Below are positions 34,020 through 44,822 of a DNA stretch of 64,000 bases, piece after piece (positions within the stretch are counted from its first letter, which is position 1; every line of letters begins with the position of its first letter). The notes beneath the pieces are model-generated. The model had not been told where the DNA came from. It ran no database searches and saw nothing but the letters and a program-made list of their open reading frames with translations. The stretch is from Cryptomeria japonica (lineage: Eukaryota > Streptophyta > Pinopsida > Cupressales > Cupressaceae). The stretch covers positions 440,725,213 to 440,789,212 of the forward strand of contig NC_081407.1 of NCBI RefSeq assembly GCF_030272615.1, given 5' to 3'. The translations under genes and the position numbers were made by a program.

Positions 34020-34345
34020 AAGAATTGTGAGGTGTGTTGTGGCTCTTGGTCGGTATCTTCTCAATCCATTGGCCATGGTTGCAACATTATGTGGTCCTAT
34101 AAAAGAGATATTATCATTGAAGCTTCATTCACTAGAACGTTTCCTTAGTCCAGATGACAAGTATAAAGATGTCGAATAGGTAATGGTTATAGTAACCAAC
34201 TGAGTTGGTGTTGACATAAACCTAGAAGCATAACATGAATGGATGTTTTCTCCTCTACAATTTGAGGGATGGAAGGGTTTATAGTCATAGAGAATTGTTG
34301 ACCCCTCTAGAAGCTATGAAGCGACTTGTCTTTATAACTGGCAGC
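34020..34345 (+). pseudogene. SPT6: SPT6 segment, unit 6, with 58-base deletion
   Basis: Shares the unit 4 variants: GTTGTGGCTCTTGGTC, the TGA in ACCAACTGAGTTGG, the AAAAACTAGATC linker and the same deletion after CTACAATTT. The coding text is otherwise the same SPT6 region. Confidence 0.8.
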
Positions 34346-34569
34346 CAAAAAATGGAGAGGTTAAGGAGGTTGAGGATCCATATTTTGCCAAAGTGGATAG
34401 ATGGCATACTGGTGCTTGGAATTGTGTAGGATGAATGGAAGTAGGCACATGAGCATATTTTAACACTTTAGTAAGGATCTCTTGATGGATAGATGACAAT
34501 TTTAAAATCAATCCTTCTGGGAGAAGAACATCTGAGAGAAGAACATTTGGGAGAAGAACATCTAAAGTA

Positions 34570-34858
34570 GGGATTGTGAGGCATGCTATGGCACTTGGTC
34601 GGTATCCTCTGAATCCATTGGCCATTGTTGTAGCATTATGTGATCCTGACAGAGAGATATTATCATTGAAGCTTCATTTACTAGAAAATTTCCTTAGTCC
34701 AGATGACAAGTATGAAGCTATCGAACAGGTAATGGTTACAGTAACCAACCAAGTTGGTGTTGACATAAACCTAGCAACATCACATGAATGGATGTTTTCT
34801 CCTCTACAATTTGAGGGCTAGAAGGGTTTATAGTCATAGAGGTTGAGGATCCATATTT
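34570..34858 (+). pseudogene. SPT6: SPT6 segment, unit 7, truncated end of the array
   Basis: Reads RHAMALGRYPLNPLAIVVAL, then REILSLKLHLLENFLSPDDK and VMVTVTNQVGVDINLATSHE. It has the short linker of unit 5 but the deletion of units 4 and 6. The linker also holds a triplicated GAGAAGAACAT. The unit breaks off at GAGGATCCATATTTTGCAG, where a short tandem repeat begins. Confidence 0.8.
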
Positions 34859-35030
34859 TGCAGCCCATGTGGTGGGACCACAGCCCCACATGGTGGGAGT
34901 GCATCCCCACACTATGGGTTGCAGCCACCACGTGGTGGGTCTGCACACCACATAGTGGGTTACAGCCCCCACTACATTTGCCTACAGCCCCACTTCGTGG
35001 AATTGCAGCTCACAAAAGGGGAGGGGGGTG
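34858..35030. repeat. Short minisatellite, CATGGTGGG / GCAGCCCCAC words
   Basis: About seven degenerate units of 25-28 bp alternating CAGCCCCAC with CATGGTGGG or CGTGGTGGG, ending in a G-rich GGGGAGGGGGGTGG. It begins exactly where the SPT6 array stops. Confidence 0.85.
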
Positions 35031-35049
35031 GCTATGGGGTTGAGCCATG

Positions 35050-35744
35050 ACTCCCCATCCACTCCCCAATTTTGACATTTAATTTTTTTTTTAAAACATT
35101 TTTCCAATCAATTTTTTTTATAACTATTTTTTTAATATAAATCTTTTGAAAAACCGAGTTCAATTCAAACACAGAACTGGTAACATTTTTTTAAAACAAG
35201 AAAACCCAACCATTTTAAAATGAATTGGTAAAAATAATTTTTTTTTTAATAGAGAACCTCCAATTTGATGAAATTTGGCCAGCATTTCCCCCTTATTTTT
35301 GCTAACAAATTACAACAACAACCTAGATTTTAAAAGAACATAGGAAATTAATTTTCATACTGTGATGTTGGAAGAGGGAGGAAAATACACTAGATTCAAC
35401 CTCTAGAGAGAGATTGAATCCTGAGTGATGTTAAGTGAATCGCCTCTTCTGAGATTGAGATTTGAATTGATTGAATTGTGTACTTATGATCAAGTATAAA
35501 AGTGACATATTTTTCCAAAGTGGATACCATTAAACAAAGTGAACAAGAGAATACGAGGAAAGAAAAGGAACTTGCAAAAAAATCTTGATGACAAGAATGA
35601 AAGGACCAACCTCTTGTATAGTTGCTGGTGAGCATCTATCTGCAACAATTGTGCCCGCTTCCTCCCAATTTTTGCACCCTGAGCCTGTGTATAATGATGG
35701 TGCGTAATTACTTTAAAAAAATAAATACCACATGCTCATCAAAA
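35050..35744. other. AT-rich unassigned stretch
   Basis: No gene recognised. Long T and A runs at 35080-35250, then mixed sequence up to the second copy of the 480-bp repeat. Confidence 0.4.
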
Positions 35745-36215
35745 TTCTGACATGAAATACAAAATCTGCACTATCGACAAGTCAACCTGATGGTAACACA
35801 CAAGTAGAAGCATGTGATCGGTATAGAATACATTGATGAAGTCCATCGATAGAATGCACACTAGTGGAAATGGATAAATCTTGTATTGCAAATAGCCGAT
35901 GATGGTAGCGGTAAGACTTATCCTGATAGACACTGGAAAAGGTTACAATGATAAAGGGTCAAAGCTTATGCTGAGGAGACATAACTTATTAGGAGGAGCT
36001 ACGCCGATGGAAAAGACATCGGGGAAATTATGCCCATTTCCTGAACACATTTTAAGCTATCCTGATGCCCGATGAGACTAGCGGAGTAATTCACACCGAT
36101 CAATAGGAAGAGAGGTCATCAACTTATGTTATCCTGATGAGTAAGAAGAAATCAAGAGGCTATGAAAATCATTAGACCAACATATGCCGATCAACAGGTA
36201 AAATCCATGAAATTT
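35745..36215 (+). repeat. Dispersed repeat, copy 2 (about 480 bp, CCGAT-rich)
   Basis: Second copy of the repeat at 23080-23560, same orientation, clearly diverged with small indels. If the two copies are the LTRs or leaders of one family, they bracket 12.2 kb, but no termini support a single element. Confidence 0.8.
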
Positions 36216-36221
36216 TAACAC

Positions 36222-36450
36222 ATCGGAATTCCGACGAAAATGGGGTAATTTAAAAAAAAAATTAATCCAACAAAGAAAAAGAAATCCCATAGCTCATTGG
36301 AAAACCACTCCAAATGTACTAGTGTCGGAATTGCAACGAACATGGGCAAGGTAAAAAAAAAGGAAATTTGACACAAATTATGTTTTGAAATCTGACAAAA
36401 CAAAAGAAATCCCAGAGTTCGTCGGAAAATGCACCCAAATGAGTTAGTGG
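36222..36450. repeat. Direct duplication of about 115 bp
   Basis: Both halves run TCGGAATT-CGACGAA-ATGGG, then AAGAAATCCCA, then AGCTCATTGGAAAA / AGTTCGTCGGAAAA and CCAAATG-A-TAGTG. Divergence is moderate. Confidence 0.75.
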
Positions 36451-36802
36451 TGTGATCAAATCTGTATCTTTCTTACTCAAATCTTGCATTGTAGGAGCCA
36501 AAAAGGCATCCAAAAATGCATAAGCATCATATGTGGCATGCAAGAAGTGAGTCCACATGATTACCAAATTCTTATTATTTGTATTATCATACATTGCAAG
36601 ATCCATAGTTGATTTAAAGAATTTAGGATTCTAGTGTAGAAACATATGGACAAGAAAAGAGGTGTACCTGAACTTGCAATGACTTTTAAAATTCGCCAGC
36701 TATTCTACTATCTCACACCAAAATATTCACAAATTCAAAATGAAAAACTTCTCTTTGCTTGTGGAATTTGAATAGGAAACCCATTTGAAATGGGTAAATG
36801 TT

Positions 36803-37459
36803 CTAATCATTATCTATACCAAAATTGTGTGCTAGCATGGATGCAACATCTTTTACATCTTGCTGATGGAAGGCACCATAAGCTATCACGAATTGAGGAA
36901 GTTCAATGTTATCCTTGCTCCTATTCATCAAATAACTGTAGAAGCTAACAACGGTATCTCTATCCCTCCAATAATTCTCTGAGCTCTTTTTCTTAAAAAC
37001 CATCATATTGCTATCAATATGGGGGATACACAACATATCTCTAATGGCTTCAATAATTATCACCACCTTTAGTTTTTCTCCTTCAATTGCTGGAAGTTCT
37101 AGGGTAAACCTCGCAGCACACTTGTTAATGAAATCAGGGCAATAAGGGACCAAAGGAACCATGTATTGTGGAAGACCAGAGTGCCAAAACTGAAAAGAAG
37201 GCCTACCTAAACCTTGTTTCCATCTCTTATAAGAAGCTTCTTGGAGGTTCTTTGGTTTAACATGAAGATCTGGGTCGAAAATATCTTTGAATCTATCCAT
37301 GACCTCGATTGTGTCCTTGACATCCCTCTTTTCTTTTGGTTTTGTGAAAGGATGGTTGGGCTTAGGAGGCATAACATGGGAAGCAAAAGATGCCTCTTGG
37401 AAAATTTCCACATATTGAGTATTGAAAATAGTTCCAAAAATTCCTACAGATGATGCCAT
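36803..37459 (-). CDS. Unknown protein, 218 codons, uninterrupted
   Basis: Opens with MASSVGIFGTIFNTQYVEIF at 37459 and ends at a TAG after HNFGIDND. The frame is intact. Landmarks: a Lys/Pro-rich stretch (PPKPNHPFTKPKEKRDVKD), GLGRPSFQFWHSGLPQYM, KVVIIIEAIRDMLCIPHIDS and FHQQDVKDVASMLAHNFG. I do not recognise the family. The I.EAIR..L.IP pattern recalls non-pol proteins carried by other plant retroelements, including the one at 39393-42532 in this window. No intron or promoter was defined, so an element remnant is more likely than a host gene. Confidence 0.5.
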   Translation of the reverse strand: MASSVGIFGTIFNTQYVEIFQEASFASHVMPPKPNHPFTKPKEKRDVKDTIEVMDRFKDIFDPDLHVKPKNLQEASYKRWKQGLGRPSFQFWHSGLPQYMVPLVPYCPDFINKCAARFTLELPAIEGEKLKVVIIIEAIRDMLCIPHIDSNMMVFKKKSSENYWRDRDTVVSFYSYLMNRSKDNIELPQFVIAYGAFHQQDVKDVASMLAHNFGIDND

Positions 37460-37921
37460 TTTTTGTGTTTTCTTAGGGTCTGTGCTTAGAGGCTGAAAAA
37501 CTTGTTCTTATTTTCCACTTTGTTATTGCATGCACTCTATCTTTAATAAAATTGCTTTCATGAATATGGAGTCCTTGAAAATCGCACTGCACGACAAGTT
37601 AGCTGAGAGTTATCTTCATGGAAAGGCCAACTCACACATACGTGCTAGATTAATTAGTATACTGCATGCCTTACTGCCATCTCACTGAAAAGAAATACAA
37701 TCATGCCTTTTAACGTCATCGTTTATAATTTTTTTGCGCTGGCCCATATGATTTAATAACCTTCATTAATTGCCAACTTTTGCTAATGTAAGTGCCATTG
37801 AAGCTTCTTTTAGCCTAATATTTTCTATAAATACCACTTAGAGAAGGAAGTTTTGATCATACAGAGAATTAATCCTTAACAATTTTAGGACAAGCTTGGG
37901 TAGCTTCTTAGGATAGGAGTA
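37460..37921. other. Intergenic stretch between two divergent unknown frames
   Basis: No gene seen. TTTTCTATAAATACCACT near 37830 is a good TATA-like box on +, about 95 bases before the ATG at 37922. Confidence 0.45.
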
Positions 37922-38247
37922 ATGGATACACCTGTTAGGCTAGTAAGCATGGGTAGTCAAGTTGCCTTTTTAGGAACTATCTTAGACCGTCGCTTGTAGA
38001 GGATGACGGACCATACTAATCCTTTCATCATTGCTACTATCGAGTGGGTTCTGGGAGAGGACTTCATAGGATGCGAGGACCATTATCTTGTAAACAGAGA
38101 TATCACCTCTAGATTTGTAGCTTCCTTGCTTGACATTGTTGTTCCCAAGCACCTTATCTTGTAACTCACTGAAGATATTTTTCACGATAAATATTTAGGT
38201 GGTATGGAGGAGGTAGTTCATTATGTTGATGCTAGCTAGGGTATCCC
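37922..38247 (+). pseudogene. Unknown gene, 5' part, split by a retrotransposon
   Basis: Starts MDTPVRLVSMGSQVAFLGTI and reads on in one frame with stops at about 37997, 38162 and 38237. A TATA-like CTATAAATACC lies about 95 bases upstream. The frame runs into the ATCCC target site of the element at 38248 and resumes after 44822. Family not recognised. Landmarks: PFIIATIEWVLGEDFIGCED and RFVASLLDIVVPKHL. Confidence 0.6.
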
Positions 38248-39037
38248 TGTTAGGATTCCCACAGATACTGAGAGGGGGGGGGAATCAGTATCTAACCGGT
38301 GAATTGAATTTCTTAACTTAAAACATGTAGAACATATTATAACAGTGTACCAGTATGCAAGAAATAATGCAATAAACAGAATTAAAAGCAACCACATGAA
38401 AAACACACCACAATGATTTAACGAGGAAACCTGGTGTGGGAAAAACCTCGATGGGATTTGTGACCCACAATATTCACTTACTGGCCAATAAGAGAATATT
38501 ACTGCTACAAGAGGGGCCTGCACATGCAGGAAGGCCAACTGCCTAGAGCTCACTTCTCAATGGGAAGTCTCAGTGACTTACAATGATGGATTATATAAAT
38601 CCAGTATCTTGTACTGCTTCAAAATAGCATCTATAATGCCAGATCTAGTATCGATTTCTGCTCTGCTTCTTACATAAACCCTTAACCTATAATTCACATA
38701 ATAGGTCTGCCTTATTTCACCTAAATATAATCTTATCACTTACTTACAAATGTTCTATAATGATCTCTCTTATATAAGAGTCATTTTACAATGATGCCAA
38801 GGCTTACAAAGATTTTACAATAATAAACAAAATATAATATAACAAAAATCCTGTCGGCCTCTATGCCGGTATGCTTCCTTTCTCTGCCGGTGCCGATGGT
38901 CTGAGTGCTGGTGTAGAGTTTGATCTTGCTAGTGTCGGTGTAATGCCTTGCCAGTGCCATAGGATTTGTAAGGTTGCCATCAATGACAAAACCTTCAATC
39001 ACCTACAATGTCTCTTTGGAGTGTGCATATGCCAACA
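38248..39037 (-). repeat. 3' LTR of the 6.6 kb element
   Basis: 790 bp. In element orientation it starts TGTTGGCATATGCACACTCC and ends GTGGGAATCCTAACA. Directly upstream is the polypurine tract CCAAAGGGGGAGAT (39038-39051). Confidence 0.93.
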
Positions 39038-39392
39038 ATCTCCCCCTTTGGCATTGATGGCAACACTCATGAGAAAATTCAAAAGTGTATCCAAAACTTG
39101 TAATCCAAAAATGTTTCCAAAAATATAAGAGCTCCCCCTAATCAGATAAGTCTTCTGTCAGTTATTTTCTCATACTGCTACTCCCCCTTTGGCATCAATG
39201 ACAAAGGTTGCCAAGATGTTAGTAGAGTTGTAGTCTCACTCAACCTTGTAACTGGGTGGTTAAAATTTGAAAAAGATCTACCAAAATCAAATTTATACTT
39301 TCCATAAACTTCTTGCTGTCCTTTATTGCTATCTTTGTTCTTTGAACTATATCGGTGAGGTGTTGCATATGCTTTGCCGGTGTTCTCTGTCC

Positions 39393-42300
39393 CTATACTA
39401 GTGCGTCAGATATTTCCTTCCATAATGATGCTAGATAGTCCAGTCTTGGACTCAGTCTTAGTCTCAAATGCTTTTCCTTATTTACTATTCTATCCTTTTC
39501 TCTTTCTAACTTAAGTAATTCTTCCTCAAAACTTGTTATCCTTTGCTCAAAAACTGATAATGTATTAGGTGAGTTAACAAAATTGTCTGCAAGTTTATTG
39601 ATTTCATCCTGTACCTTGCTCATTTTCTTATCTATGTCTACTGTCAAAAAGTTTGTCTTGCAAGTATCTTTGTACAAAGTTTTAAATTCCTTTAATAAGT
39701 TACATAGTTCCGATAGAAGTGTGTCAAATTCCCTAGTACACTTCTTTATTTGATCTTCAAAGAATTTTTGCTTTTCAATTTCTACCTTATCCTTCAATGT
39801 CTCTTGCTTTATTTGCTCAATAGTCACTGTGTTCTCAGTGATGTATTTACACAAAGTGTCAAGTTGTCTTAAAGAATCCTTATTGTCTATGTTACAGTTA
39901 GGAGCTATCACCTTCAAAAATGGGTTTGTGTCATCTATAGCTTTAGAAGCCTGTGAACTACAATCTGTTATCTTTTTGATGGAGTCCAAAAGTACTTCAG
40001 TTACATTTGTTGATTTGTAACTTGTTGAGGAGGAACCAACATTCTGAATTCTGCCGGTGGAGGAAGTAACCAAGCTTGCAGTGACCTCTAGTAGGTCAGT
40101 CTATGTTTCCATTTCTTTAAGCAATGGTTTTTGATCTTCTCCTGTTGCCGGTGGCACTGTTTCCATGTGAACTTGTTCCTATTCTGGAGCCTGTTGCTCT
40201 GCTTGTCTCTCTGTTTGTTGCTTTGTTTTAGTCTCAGTCCGAGTCTCTACCTATTGCTCTATGTTATCAACTTCAACTTTCCTTTCAGTATTGTCAATGC
40301 TGCCAGTTTCCGGTGGCTCACTAGCCATATCTGTCTTGTCAGTTGTTTCTTTGTCTATAACAATGTTGACCTTTTGTGTACAACATCAACTGTGTATAGT
40401 ACCTCAGGATTAGGATTTGTATCCTCTATGTCCATACTCTCATCTGCCAGTTGATCTTTAGTAGTTGTTACCAGTGATGTAATTTGAGGCGGTGGGGATA
40501 AGTTATCTTTTACTTTGATGCTTGGAAGTCCACCAACCTTTCCTTTTCCTTTGTCTCTCTCCTTCTGGTATACCTTTATTGGTTTGGGGTTCCTGTACTC
40601 TTCCTATTTTTCTTTCTCAACAAGAAATATGTCCCATGCACTTTTTGTTTCCTCTGTTACTTCATTCACTCTTCCAACCATTAATGCAATATGCTGGTGT
40701 GCAGTAGAGAATACTAACCAGTTGGCTTCTGCAATTAAGTCATCTATCTCCTTAGGTGAGTTTACTGGATAAACAGCAAGTAACTTTTCAATTTTGATTT
40801 TCTTATCAAGCTCTACAACAACTTATCTTCTTGCTTCCAGTATTTTGAACAATTCATCTAGTAGATCATCTATTACTTCCATTAAGAACTTCTTATAGAT
40901 GTCCATGTGTAAAATAACACTGTTTTCAACTTATTCTCTGTCATCTGCTGACAGTGTATCATAGACCTTTCCTATGGTTTTGAGTTTCCCTTCCTCTGTG
41001 ATTTCATATAGCAATTTGTCAAGAGGGGCCATGTTTTGTTTAGTCTTCTTCTTCTTTGGTGTCAACTTTTTCTTTGGTGTTGTCTTTCCAATTGGAGACC
41101 TCACTGCTTGTTGTTTTTGTCTAGTCCTTCTAGGCGAAGGTGTGGATGCCGGTGAAGGATCCCTTTTCCTTACAACTCTTTTGAAAGTTGTAGGCATGTC
41201 ACTCTCCGAAGAAGTAGCTACCAGTGATAGGTGAGTCTCAGGCTGTAGAGTTCCTAACTCATCCTCAGTGATATCAGTTTGTTTTAATACATCTTCTTTA
41301 ATACCCTTAGCCTATCTAGAACCTCTTCTCACAACTGCTTCAACCTTTTTCACTCTCTTCTTAGATTGAATTTGTTTTTCTATGGTCTCAACACTACCAA
41401 ATACTTCTTCCTTTGGTTCATTTGGTGCTTCCAGAAGTGCTTTAGCATAAGTTTCAATTATATGATCATCAATCTCATAACCCATCTTTGTTACCCAAAT
41501 TATTCTTGGGATGACTGCTTCCATCCAGATCTCATCCTTTTTGATTACAAAACATATATAATCCTTGTATTTGTTGACAATTTTCTGTGATAGTCTGATT
41601 CTTTTGTTCATCCTAACCTTTAGTGCTTGAAAATAGTCATGAATGTTCTTTTCTTTGTTTTCACCCATGTTGTTGAATAGGTCTGTTAACTGTTTTTCTA
41701 CCGGTATATCAAATCCAAGGTTCTTATTGCCTATACTAGGAACCTGTTTGGTTATGTCTAGCATCAAGCATACAAGTAGATTTCCAAATCTAAAGGTTCC
41801 TTTCTCATCCTTCTTGATTTTGCCTAAGTTATCAATCAACTCATCTTTTAACCATTCACATACATCAATTTTTACATTGTCTTTAACCATGTCATAAGCA
41901 CTTTTAATGCATAAACTGGAAACTAAGTTAAGTCTATTTGCATGAGTTGCTTTGTACCTTAAAATCATGCTAACAAATCTCACATTTATATTGGTCACAT
42001 CATTAACTCTCAGAGACCTTCTGTCTGATGTTGCACTAGTTAAGTTCATTACTAGATCATTGGAGGTGTTCTTAGTCTTGTCTAGTTTGTTATCGGTGGA
42101 AGGTAACCCTATTACTACTTTCACAGATTCCTTTGTTATTTTGTGTACTGAATCAAGCCAAAAGAATGAACCATGTACTCTACTTAAAACTATCCTAATC
42201 ACCTCCTTGGGAAATTCAGGAATGTAGAGGATTTTAGTGAATCCTAGGGTTTCAACAATTTTATGTTCAGGTTTTACATTATCGGAATTGTCACATATAA

Positions 42301-42532
42301 CAGTCTTATACATGCTTTTAATTTATTCATCTCCTAATTCCTCTATGTTGCAATGAATATATATTTGGGGATCTTCTGCAAAAATAACTCCCTTTGGAAT
42401 TTGGGAAAAAGCACCTACATTGTCATCTTTCTTAGCTACCTCATGAACTAGCTGAAATACGAGCCTAGGGTGTTTTATAACCTCGACTACTATAGGGTTT
42501 GCTATGAATTCAGGTGCAGAGGAGGATGCCAT
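39393..42532 (-). pseudogene. Large extra gene of the 6.6 kb element (unknown, possible plant-transposon protein)
   Basis: Starts MASSSAPEFIANPIVVEVIK at 42532. One frame runs to about 40390 across several stops (first two near 42323 and 41312), then a shift leads into 40073-39393. Order: an N-terminal domain with FFWLDSVHKITKESVKVVIG and RVNDVTNINVRFVSMILRYK, then GTFRFGNLLVCLML; a basic linker (KKKLTPKKKKTKQ, with SPRR and SPIGKTTPK); and a C-terminal coiled coil (KDKVEIEKQKFFEDQIKKCT, then RITSFEEELLKLEREKD). About 1000 codons. It replaces pol. The N-terminal domain weakly resembles the 'putative plant transposon protein' domain found in many plant retroelements; that assignment is tentative. 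Function unknown. Confidence 0.6.
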
Positions 42533-43105
42533 GATGATAAATACCTTTTTCTTCCTTTGGATGGATTGATTGCTGAAGTGCTTTGCCTCTTTGCTCGAAA
42601 TCCCTTAGCTCTACAAATTTCATGCTCTTCGAATGTTTGAAATCTCAGTGAAGTGAAATGGAGCCAAAAACCACAAATTTATAATGTTTATTTGCCATCT
42701 ACCACATTTAATGTATGCCGGTTAAGTAGTCACTTAACATTGTCTGCCAGTATAGAAGTAATTTCCAACTTCTCACCATTAACCGAGGGAATTATAGCAT
42801 ATGTCTCATTGATTGCCAAACCCTGAAGAAAATTTTCTTCAATTTGATGAAGAGCTTCTTGTCGGTGGAGTATTACTCTGTCCTGCTGGTGAAGTGTTGA
42901 TTGGTTCTACCAGTGGAGGAGTATTCCCAACAATAGTTAGGTCAGATTTTCTAATCCATTGTTTTGAGAATTCTTGCTTAACCTCTTCAACTTTTTCTTT
43001 ACCTTTCAAGCTAGAAATTTTGTTGTCTACAGGTTATCCTTTACTTCTACAGAATTTTGCAATATGCCCAATCTTGTTATATGCATAACAAGTCACATTA
43101 TTCTT

Positions 43106-43990
43106 CTAAATAGCTTTCCCATAACCTATGCTGGTTTGTGTTCTGCATTGATTAGATAGGTGTCCAAATCTTCTACAAACATAACATCTCACATTCATTC
43201 TGCAATTTTTAGAGTTGTGACCAACTTTGTTGCATTTTGAACATTGACCGGTGGGTGTGTTGATATTCTGATAATTTCTAGATCTACATTCATTTGCTCT
43301 ATGGCCATACTTATTACAGTTAAAACATTTTCCATTGAATTTATAAGCATTAGGTTGCCTTATCGGTTTGCTATGATCTTGTGTATTTGTAGTACCAAAG
43401 CTTTCACCAACTTCAAAGCCAATTCCAGAAGTGTCACCTTTGGGTTTTTGATTCTTCAACAAGTTACCAAGTTCTTATGAGCTTTTCTTGAATTTTTCTT
43501 TATGTTGATTTGTAGTATCTAGTTCTCTTTCTAAGACTTGTTTCTGCCTCATTAGTTCATTGGAGTCATTCTAAGTGTGCATCAGATCTGTCTTCAACAA
43601 ATCATTTTCATAGCTAAGTCTTGAGCATCACTTAGTCTTCTAGTCAAATCTTCTTCATTCTTCTTTCTATCTTCAATTTCTTTACAAAATCTCATAGTCA
43701 TATCCTGCATCTCATTCTTTGTTGTCATGTTATCTTGTTTCAACTTGTTTATCATATCATTAAGAGTTTCTTTTTCATCATTCTCATTTTGCATCTTTTC
43801 ACAAAGTTCTCTTCTCTCATTTCTTGAAATATTAATATTTTCTTGAAGTTCTTGAATGATATCCTAGGCCGCCTTTAGATCATCTTCTAGTTTGATATTT
43901 TTCAATTTCTCTGCATCATAGTCTGAAAGAACTGCTTCTAGTTGCTTCATCAGATTTTCGATATCTACCAGTGTCAAGATCTTCCTCAAG
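43106..43990 (-). pseudogene. gag remnant: coiled coil plus three CCHC zinc knuckles
   Basis: From 43990 down, Leu/Lys/Glu-rich helical text (ENLMKQLEAVLSDYDAEKLK, then LNDMINKLKQDN) gives a probable coiled coil. After frameshifts, three knuckles follow in one frame: CFNCNKYGHRANEC, CSKCNKVGHNSKNC and CYVCRRFGHLSNQC. Knuckles of this type bind RNA in gag nucleocapsid. The usual N-terminal Copia gag domain is missing, so the protein may be a reduced gag. Confidence 0.85.
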
Positions 43991-44019
43991 CTGTTAGGCT
44001 TCTGAAAATAGAGGACCAA

Positions 44020-44032
44020 GCTCTGATACCAA
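44020..44032 (-). promoter_or_regulatory. Primer binding site, initiator tRNA-Met type
   Basis: In element orientation, one base past the 5' LTR, TTGGTATCAGAGC matches the primer site of Copia-type elements and sets the element's direction. Confidence 0.93.
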
Positions 44033-44033
44033 T

Positions 44034-44817
44034 TGTTAGGATTCCCACAGATACAGAGAGGGGGGGGGTGAATCAGTATCTAACCAGTGAATTGAATTTC
44101 TTAACTTAAAACATGTAGAACGTATTATAACAGTGTATTGGTATGCAAGAAATAATGCAATAAACAAAATTAAAAGCAACCACATGAAAAACACACCACA
44201 ACACAATGATTTAACGAGGAACACCGCAGTGGGATTTGTGACCCATAATATTCACTTACTGGTCAATAAGAGAATATTACTGCTACAAGAGGGGCCTACA
44301 CATGTAGGAAGGCCAATTGCCTAGAGCTCACTGCTCAATGGGAAGTCTCAGTGACTTACAATGATGGATTATATAAATCCAGTATCTTATACTGCTTCAA
44401 AATAGCTTCTATAATGCCAGATCCAGTACCAATTTTTGCTCTGCTTCTTACATAAATCCTTAACCTAAAATTCGCATAATAGGTCTACCTTATTTCACCT
44501 AAATATAATCTTCTCACTTACTTACAAATGTTCTATAATGATCTGTCTTATATAAGAGTCATTTTACAATGATTCCAAGTCAGCTTACAAAGATTTTATA
44601 ATAATAAACAAAATATAATATAACAAAAATCATGTCGGCCTCTGTGCCGGTATGCTTCCTTTCTTTGCTAGTGTCGGTGGTCTGAGTGCCAGTGTAGAGT
44701 CTGATCTTGCTAGTGCCGGTGTAATGCCTTGTGGTGCCATAGGATTGGTAAGGTTGCCATCAATGAAAAAACCTTCAATCACCTACAATGTCTCATTGGA
44801 GTGTGCATATGCCAACA
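44034..44817 (-). repeat. 5' LTR of the 6.6 kb element
   Basis: 784 bp, nearly the same as 38248-39037, with few substitutions and small indels in the G run and around 44210-44225. TG..CA ends. Confidence 0.93.
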
Positions 44818-44822
44818 ATCCC

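Larger units (their letters stand above)
28147..34858 (+). repeat. Tandem array of seven SPT6 gene segments
   Basis: Seven direct units of about 515-588 bp with coding starts near 28325, 31748, 32333, 32920, 33436, 34024 and 34571. The first gap shrinks to about 581 bp once the LTR element at 28795-31631 and its target copy are removed. Each unit has an SPT6-like coding part (about 370 bp) followed by CATACTGGTGCTTGGAATTG, GATGAATGTTAGTAGGCACA and GATAGATGATAATTTTAAAA. All units carry stops or shifts. Units 4, 6 and 7 share a roughly 58-base deletion; units 5 and 7 share a shortened linker and other variants. Confidence 0.92.
38248..44817 (-). mobile_element. Non-autonomous Copia-type LTR retrotransposon with ATCCC target duplication
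   Basis: 6570 bp in - orientation, flanked by identical ATCCC at 38243-38247 and 44818-44822. LTRs are 790 and 784 bp. In element order: 5' LTR, Met-type primer site, gag remnant with three zinc knuckles, a large extra gene, polypurine tract, 3' LTR. No protease, integrase, reverse transcriptase or RNase H is present. A related solo LTR lies at 45364-46164. The LTR start and polypurine tract (AAAGGGGGAGAT, then TGTTGG) match those of the element at 51394, so the two families are related. Confidence 0.93.

Noticed and set aside
35745-36215. Calling the two 480-bp repeats LTRs of one 13 kb element
   Set aside because: No TG..CA ends, primer site, polypurine tract or target duplication could be assigned.
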